NCBI GenBank assembly: GCA_023450085.1
Contig: JAEXHI010000022.1
Coordinates: 372,001-436,000 of the forward strand
Reading direction: 5' to 3'
DNA length: 64,000 nucleotides
From: Bacteroidota bacterium
Lineage (GTDB): Bacteria; Bacteroidota; Bacteroidia; Sphingobacteriales; Sphingobacteriaceae
Positions 60,401-64,000 of this stretch are shown here, in pieces. The stretch's first letter is position 1; every line of letters starts with the position of its first letter. The notes under the pieces were generated by a model that worked only from the letters and a program-made list of their open reading frames with translations, was not told where the DNA came from and ran no database searches. The position numbers and the translations under genes are program-made.

Positions 60401-63205
60401 TACCAAGGCAGTGCACAACGGGAAATTAGATTGGAAGGAGGTACTTATAAAATCATGTTCTTGCTGAAAGATAATTCTTATTACTTGGTCGAAAACGTAA
60501 AAGTCAAATCCAACGGCATCAACTATTATGAGTGGAACTCGCTTAAAGCTAAGAAAGCAGATCAAAAAAGTTTAGCGCTCGACAAGTATATTAAAACGTT
60601 AAAACGCAGCGGAAATAAAATAGACCATACAGTGCTGGAGGCAATTAACGACAAGGAGATTGAAGATTATGCCATTTATAATAACCCTGTGACTGGACGG
60701 GTTTTGTCAAAAAGTGATAAACTAGCCGTACCAGGTGCTACCGTAAAAGTAGTGGGCTTAAAACAAGGGGTATCTACCAATGCAAATGGATATTTTAAAA
60801 TAGATGCACCTGAAAAAGGAAAGCTGAGCATTATGTCAATAGGTTATAACAGCAAGGAGGTAGATATCAAATCAGGAAATTTAGGAGATATTTACTTAGA
60901 GGAAAGTTCGAGCTTTCTTCAAGAGATTGTGGTAACAGGTTATGGAACCATGAAGAGAAGCGAGCTTACAGGTTCGGTTTCTACCGTTCGTTTAGAAGGT
61001 TTCTTGCAAGGAAGCGCAGCAGGTGTTGTTGTAGGTGGAAGCGATAAAATTATGATTAGAGGCAATTCGTCCATCAATGCAAACGAGCAACCTTTGGTCA
61101 TTATTGATGGAGTCCCGTTTTCGGGCGATATGACAAGTCTAAATAAAGATGACTTGACAGATATTACCATTCTTAAAGATACTAGCGCAGTAGCTATTTA
61201 CGGAGCTAGGGCGGCCAATGGCGTAGTCATCATCAAAACCAAAAAAGGAAATACTGCCATAAACGAAGCAGGAGAACTGATCGCGCAGCAACAGACTATG
61301 CGTACTAATTTTTCTGATGTGGGTTTTTGGAAACCTAAATTGAATACCAATCAGGATGGTAATGCCACCTTCACCGTAAAATTTCCAGATGATATTACCA
61401 GTTGGAATGCCAATGTAATTGCCATGAACGGCAAGAAACAGTTGGGGACTACTACTGCCAAAATAAAATCCTTCAAATCGTTAAGTGCTAATTTAACCGC
61501 TCCTCAGTTTGCCATTCAAGGCGATAGCATTAATATTATTGGGAAACTGATGAACTATTCGCCAATAGAAGAAAAAGTAGTTAGAAAAATGAGCTACAAC
61601 CAACAACCACGATTGAATAGTTCAGTTACCATTAAAAACTCATTGATCGATACTATTCCAGTAAAGGCAGTAGCCGATAAAGACAGCTTGAACTTTGAGT
61701 ACACCTTAACGCAGGACAATGGCTATTTTGATGGTGAGATTAGGAAAATACCAGTATTTGAAAAAGGTGTCAAGGAGACCAAAGGTTACTTCAATGCCCT
61801 ACATGGCGATACCACTATTAACTATAATTTCGATAAGCGTTTGGGTAAGGTAACGGTAAGGGCAGAAGCATCTGTGTTTCCTGTGTTGTTGGATGAAATG
61901 GAACAACTATACCGTTATGAATATCTATGTAACGAACAAATGGCTTCTAAACTAAAAGGATTGCTACTTCAAAAGCAATTGAAAAGTTATTTAAAGCAAG
62001 ACTTTAAGTATGAGAAGGATATCAAAAACCTCATTAGAAAGTTAAATGCTACTCAAAAAAGCCAAGGAACTTGGGGCTGGTGGCAAGACGGTAACGAAGA
62101 GATCTGGATCAGTTTACATGTAATAGAAGCACTGTTGCTATCTGAAAAAGAAGGCTATGAGGTTAATCTTAACAAAGATAAAATTTATAGTTATCTGCGT
62201 AGGCAACTGGTAGATCAACAGGATTATAGTAAATTAAAAGTAGTGGAGCTCATGCAATTGCTCAATAATAAAGAAGTTACTAAGGATTGGTTAAATGCCA
62301 TAGAGAAAAGTAAAGGCCTGTACTATGTACCAACGCTATATGATAAATTGAGTTTAATGCATTTAAAACAGGTAGCAGGAGTAAAGGTAAATATTGATAG
62401 TTTGTTGAAAATCAAAAAGAATACCATGTTTGGTAACAGTTATTGGGGCGAAAACAAAGCGGGTTTTTGGGACAATCACATCCAGAACACATTGATGGCT
62501 TATAAGATATTGAAAGCTTCAGGCAGTAATCAGCAGGAACAGCAAAAAATCATTAACTATTTCTTGGAGCAAAGAAGAGATAGCAAATGGCGAAACACCT
62601 ATGAGTCTTCGTTGATATTGGAAGCGATTTTGCCAGAGTTGCTGAAAAGAAATGCAAATCAAAAGCCGTCGGAACTGGTTTTGAATGGCAATGTAGTAAA
62701 GCAATTTCCTTATCAACAAGAGTTGGATAGGAACGATCAGCTTTCATTGCAAAAGAAAGGCGAGATGCCTATTTATTTTACCGCTTACCAGCAATTCCAA
62801 AATGTTAATCCTATAAAAGTAGATAAAGAATTTGTGGTGCGTACTTCCATTTCCCAAAAAGGAAAAGCTAGTCAAACATTAAAGGCTGGAGAAGTGGCTA
62901 CATTGAAAATTGAGGTAGATGTAAAAGCTGATGCAGATTATGTAATGATAGAAGTACCAATCCCTGCAGGGTGTTCTTACGAAAACAAAACTAAAGGACA
63001 TTGGGGATTAGAGACCCATCGTGAATACTTCAAGGAAAAAACATCCATTTTTTGTACCAAACTTAAACAAGGCAAGTATACTTTCGAAATTGCTTTAATG
63101 CCACGTTACAACGGACAATACACTTTAAATCCGGCCAAAGCCGAAATGATGTATTTCCCAGTATTTTTTGGACGTGAAGATTTAAAAAGCATCCGTGTCA
63201 ACTAG
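57431..63205 (+). CDS. alpha-2-macroglobulin-family protein with embedded regulatory/TonB-plug cassette
   Basis: A 1,924-residue exported protein. Signal peptide about 1-21 (a weak lipobox LLAC is possible). MG domains span about 30-1080, with MG2 near 205-330 (FSKPKYKPLDTVQFKAYV) and another near 605 (YPGQKVNMLVKVTDVDSKPV). Residues 1085-1160 are a carboxypeptidase-regulatory-like domain and 1163-1277 a SusC-type plug (IMIRGNSSINANEQPLVIID, ILKDTSAVAIYGARAANGVV). A2M proper resumes at about 1293 (FWKPKLNTNQDGNATFTVKF). The thioester site CNEQ (Cys1500, Gln1503) and helical TED follow (WGWWQDGNEEIW). There is no receptor barrel. A2M proteins trap proteases; the plug sits near where the bait region is expected. 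Its role is unknown. Confidence 0.88.
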   Translation: MKIHFTLFTLALLACLNVVAQQKLSNSKTSGDYTYIYQLTDKEMFDIALADKYAINDSYLHTKVDSFKIATKYSGKLPYGNYLYATPIKNRWEYKLQDHKNVEIAFVNDQRHFQFYVKDLKGNLIKDAEVHIGKGKKVAYDQVTGLYKSSYQKKDEVIKVKHQNVSNFFSFEIEERYDYKRDWSLAKRVLYSSPVKYTWMPFKNLYRKIKYSHKKQKQYRGYMVFSKPKYKPLDTVQFKAYVVDKNGKEIKPQDLEVVFFKDYQSRKTLTTLTPYRNGAYEYSFVLADSLNMTLDRRYQIWLVEKGKKANEGVVLNESFFYEEYELKSIDFKLRASKPTFAKNDSVTLFMKATDENELAVPDGRVKLSVTTSNVKKYTNKVVFVPDTLWTKELKLEPVGETKLVIPAHLFPDAEIDFRVNAQFLNSNNESRNANVVLTREDAEADLITVKLEKDSLAFYNKESKPFNQAFLLKSFSFNDELLDSVTVNTPKIKADYRAEYYELHYAGKQQDYYLTDNKPQLSIAAQHIKDSVRIQINNEHKIPFWYTVFSGNAVKFKGYTTKLDTLIKHSNSKAVHISISYFWDNEERTHQASTFYNPNELNVKLIAPDMVYPGQKVNMLVKVTDVDSKPVSDVDVTAYAHTTKFGEVRQPYLPRFSKNYYSRKLKEKVEADELTASGEFKLLWAKWAKLLRLDTVEYYKFTNHNDLYLITEKAKNNITQFAPFVINDGRIEPVNVVYVDDVPVFFDKADQLTSYAFEITPGKHKIGLRTATRKVVLKEVEMLAGKKTIFSVYSQSKNANTMITAEKNVLSDQEAQRLDRYMMRITNFNQPYDKLLMGYDSTTVLLNAPQKNVGAEFLVGPFKDNLLLYKTEDFSHQFIRESGYTYTFFPGLIKQKSFRGPFAFDQTLSSTPRLGNDSYLQHVINKVEIDSIWNDYLDLRSYTTALFQNEQPRGVSIGRLQFKLADSLIEAPYLKNIVVYQPERPSFMHIYQGSAQREIRLEGGTYKIMFLLKDNSYYLVENVKVKSNGINYYEWNSLKAKKADQKSLALDKYIKTLKRSGNKIDHTVLEAINDKEIEDYAIYNNPVTGRVLSKSDKLAVPGATVKVVGLKQGVSTNANGYFKIDAPEKGKLSIMSIGYNSKEVDIKSGNLGDIYLEESSSFLQEIVVTGYGTMKRSELTGSVSTVRLEGFLQGSAAGVVVGGSDKIMIRGNSSINANEQPLVIIDGVPFSGDMTSLNKDDLTDITILKDTSAVAIYGARAANGVVIIKTKKGNTAINEAGELIAQQQTMRTNFSDVGFWKPKLNTNQDGNATFTVKFPDDITSWNANVIAMNGKKQLGTTTAKIKSFKSLSANLTAPQFAIQGDSINIIGKLMNYSPIEEKVVRKMSYNQQPRLNSSVTIKNSLIDTIPVKAVADKDSLNFEYTLTQDNGYFDGEIRKIPVFEKGVKETKGYFNALHGDTTINYNFDKRLGKVTVRAEASVFPVLLDEMEQLYRYEYLCNEQMASKLKGLLLQKQLKSYLKQDFKYEKDIKNLIRKLNATQKSQGTWGWWQDGNEEIWISLHVIEALLLSEKEGYEVNLNKDKIYSYLRRQLVDQQDYSKLKVVELMQLLNNKEVTKDWLNAIEKSKGLYYVPTLYDKLSLMHLKQVAGVKVNIDSLLKIKKNTMFGNSYWGENKAGFWDNHIQNTLMAYKILKASGSNQQEQQKIINYFLEQRRDSKWRNTYESSLILEAILPELLKRNANQKPSELVLNGNVVKQFPYQQELDRNDQLSLQKKGEMPIYFTAYQQFQNVNPIKVDKEFVVRTSISQKGKASQTLKAGEVATLKIEVDVKADADYVMIEVPIPAGCSYENKTKGHWGLETHREYFKEKTSIFCTKLKQGKYTFEIALMPRYNGQYTLNPAKAEMMYFPVFFGREDLKSIRVN

Positions 63206-63274
63206 TATCGGCAACTTATGGCGCATAAAAAATAACGATCTACAAGGATAAAATCTGAGAACTCAAATGCCCTA

Positions 63275-63366
63275 CGTTCTCGGGAACGATTGCGCAAATA
63301 TTTGCGTTCAAATAGGGATTTTACTAGCATAAATTATGTAGAATTGTTTCGACCAAATGCTAGTAA
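63275..63366. promoter_or_regulatory. operator-rich region upstream of the tagaturonate reductase-like gene
   Basis: Three symmetric elements lie in the 220-bp gap: CGTTC-TCGG-GAACG (63275-63288), the perfect 14-mer CGCAAATATTTGCG (63293-63306) embedded in GAACGATTGCGCAAA, and 10-bp arms TTACTAGCAT (63321-63330) and ATGCTAGTAA (63357-63366). The ATTGCGCAA style is like operators of LacI-type sugar regulators. No regulator gene is in the window. Confidence 0.45.
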
Positions 63367-63425
63367 CGGTACATTATGTCTCTTTGCTAGCTCAAAAAAC
63401 AAGTTGAAAAGCAGTATATAGAGAG

Positions 63426-64000
63426 ATGATTTTATCAAAAGATAATCTGAAATTGATAGCCACTGAGAATGTGGTGATGCCAAGCCCGCAAATCTTTGAT
63501 TTACCAGAGAAGGTATTGCAGTTTGGAACAGGGGTGTTGTTGAGAGGCTTACCAGATTACTTTATTGATAAAGCTAACCGCGAAGGTATTTTCAATGGTC
63601 GTATTGCAGTAGTGAAATCGACAGGTGCTAACACCTCCGAGTTTGATAGCCAAGATGCGTTGTATACGCTTTGTGTACGTGGCATTGAAAATGGAATTCC
63701 TGTTTCAGAGAACATCATTTCATCAGCAATCAGTAGGGTAATTGCTGCTGAAAAAGATTGGCAGTTAATTTTAGAGATTGCCAAATCGGAAGAATTACAA
63801 ATCGTTATTTCTAATACTACCGAAGTAGGAATTCAATATGTAGAAGAAAACATTCAATTGAATCCACCTAGTTCTTTCCCCGCAAAATTATTAGCGGTAC
63901 TTTATGAGCGTTACCAAGCTTTTAATGGTCAGGCAAATAAAGGATTGGTGATTGTAGCCACGGAACTCATTCCTGATAATGGAAAAAAACTGGGCGAAAT
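63426..64000 (+). CDS. uxaB: tagaturonate reductase / altronate oxidoreductase-like (3' end outside window)
   Basis: An open frame from ATG 63426 runs off the window after 191 codons. It starts MILSKDNLKLIATENVVMPS and shows the mannitol-dehydrogenase-family NAD-binding segment VLQFGTGVLLRGLPDYFID, then STGANTSEFDSQDALYTL and the conserved ISNTTEVGIQY. These match the UxaB branch that interconverts tagaturonate and altronate in galacturonate breakdown. Other members (mannitol or fructuronate oxidoreductases) differ in these segments, but the missing C-terminal half would be decisive. It begins 220 bases after the macroglobulin gene behind operator-like repeats, so it is probably the first gene of a hexuronate operon continuing to the right. 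Confidence 0.85.
   Translation, partial: MILSKDNLKLIATENVVMPSPQIFDLPEKVLQFGTGVLLRGLPDYFIDKANREGIFNGRIAVVKSTGANTSEFDSQDALYTLCVRGIENGIPVSENIISSAISRVIAAEKDWQLILEIAKSEELQIVISNTTEVGIQYVEENIQLNPPSSFPAKLLAVLYERYQAFNGQANKGLVIVATELIPDNGKKLGE

Overview
The window looks like a chromosome segment of a Bacteroidota bacterium, most likely a Sphingobacteriaceae member close to Pedobacter. This is inferred from family content and style, not from a marker gene. The supporting signs are TonB-dependent receptors with carboxypeptidase-regulatory-like leaders, a type IX secretion (T9SS) type B C-terminal domain, a PorP/SprF protein, LytTR and hybrid two-component systems, TAnnTTTG promoter elements, AT-rich intergenic DNA with no strong Shine-Dalgarno sites, and many short palindromic intergenic repeats. 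No tRNA, rRNA, CRISPR array, transposase or prophage gene was seen.

Layout. 1-2.4 kb: 3' end of a TonB receptor and a purple-acid-phosphatase-like enzyme. 2.6-9.2 kb: small genes, a hybrid sensor kinase, a LysR regulator divergent from two GNAT acetyltransferases, and an EamA exporter. 9.2-13.5 kb: composite repeats around a small membrane protein, a LytTR regulator with a kinase that has lost its N-terminus, and a sugar-acid-type pair (Gfo/Idh oxidoreductase, FAA hydrolase). A deletion-like junction near 11,505 joins the kinase head-to-head to the tail of another gene. 14-19.8 kb: CstA-type transporter, CheY-like regulator and a large PAS/GAF kinase. 19.8-35.3 kb: a NACHT-type STAND NTPase divergent from a 3,189-residue T9SS adhesin, followed by PorP/SprF-like and PorE-like partner genes. 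35.8-39.9 kb: a catalytically dead M15-peptidase relative, a LuxR-type response regulator and a divergent four-gene cassette (unknown protein, two paralogous membrane proteins, DesK-like kinase). 40-47.2 kb: a four-gene operon (TonB receptor, DUF4876 lipoprotein, DUF6850 barrel, di-haem peroxidase) behind a promoter holding a long palindromic operator. 47.4-57.3 kb: housekeeping genes (M24 aminopeptidase, aldehyde dehydrogenase, alpha/beta hydrolase, fatty-acid-hydroxylase family protein, USP, NlpC/P60, DUF480) mixed with repeats and short orphans. 57.4-63.2 kb: a 1,924-residue alpha-2-macroglobulin with a SusC-like regulatory plus plug cassette embedded in it. The window ends inside a tagaturonate-reductase-like gene.

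The strongest candidates for undescribed biology are the macroglobulin/plug fusion, the duplicated-membrane-protein signalling cassette with its divergent response regulator, the palindrome-controlled DUF4876/DUF6850/peroxidase operon, the dead M15 protein, and a repeated unnamed module in the adhesin. Intergenic DNA carries at least nine copies of one double palindrome and several longer imperfect inverted repeats. Two repeats supply the stop codon of the adjoining gene.
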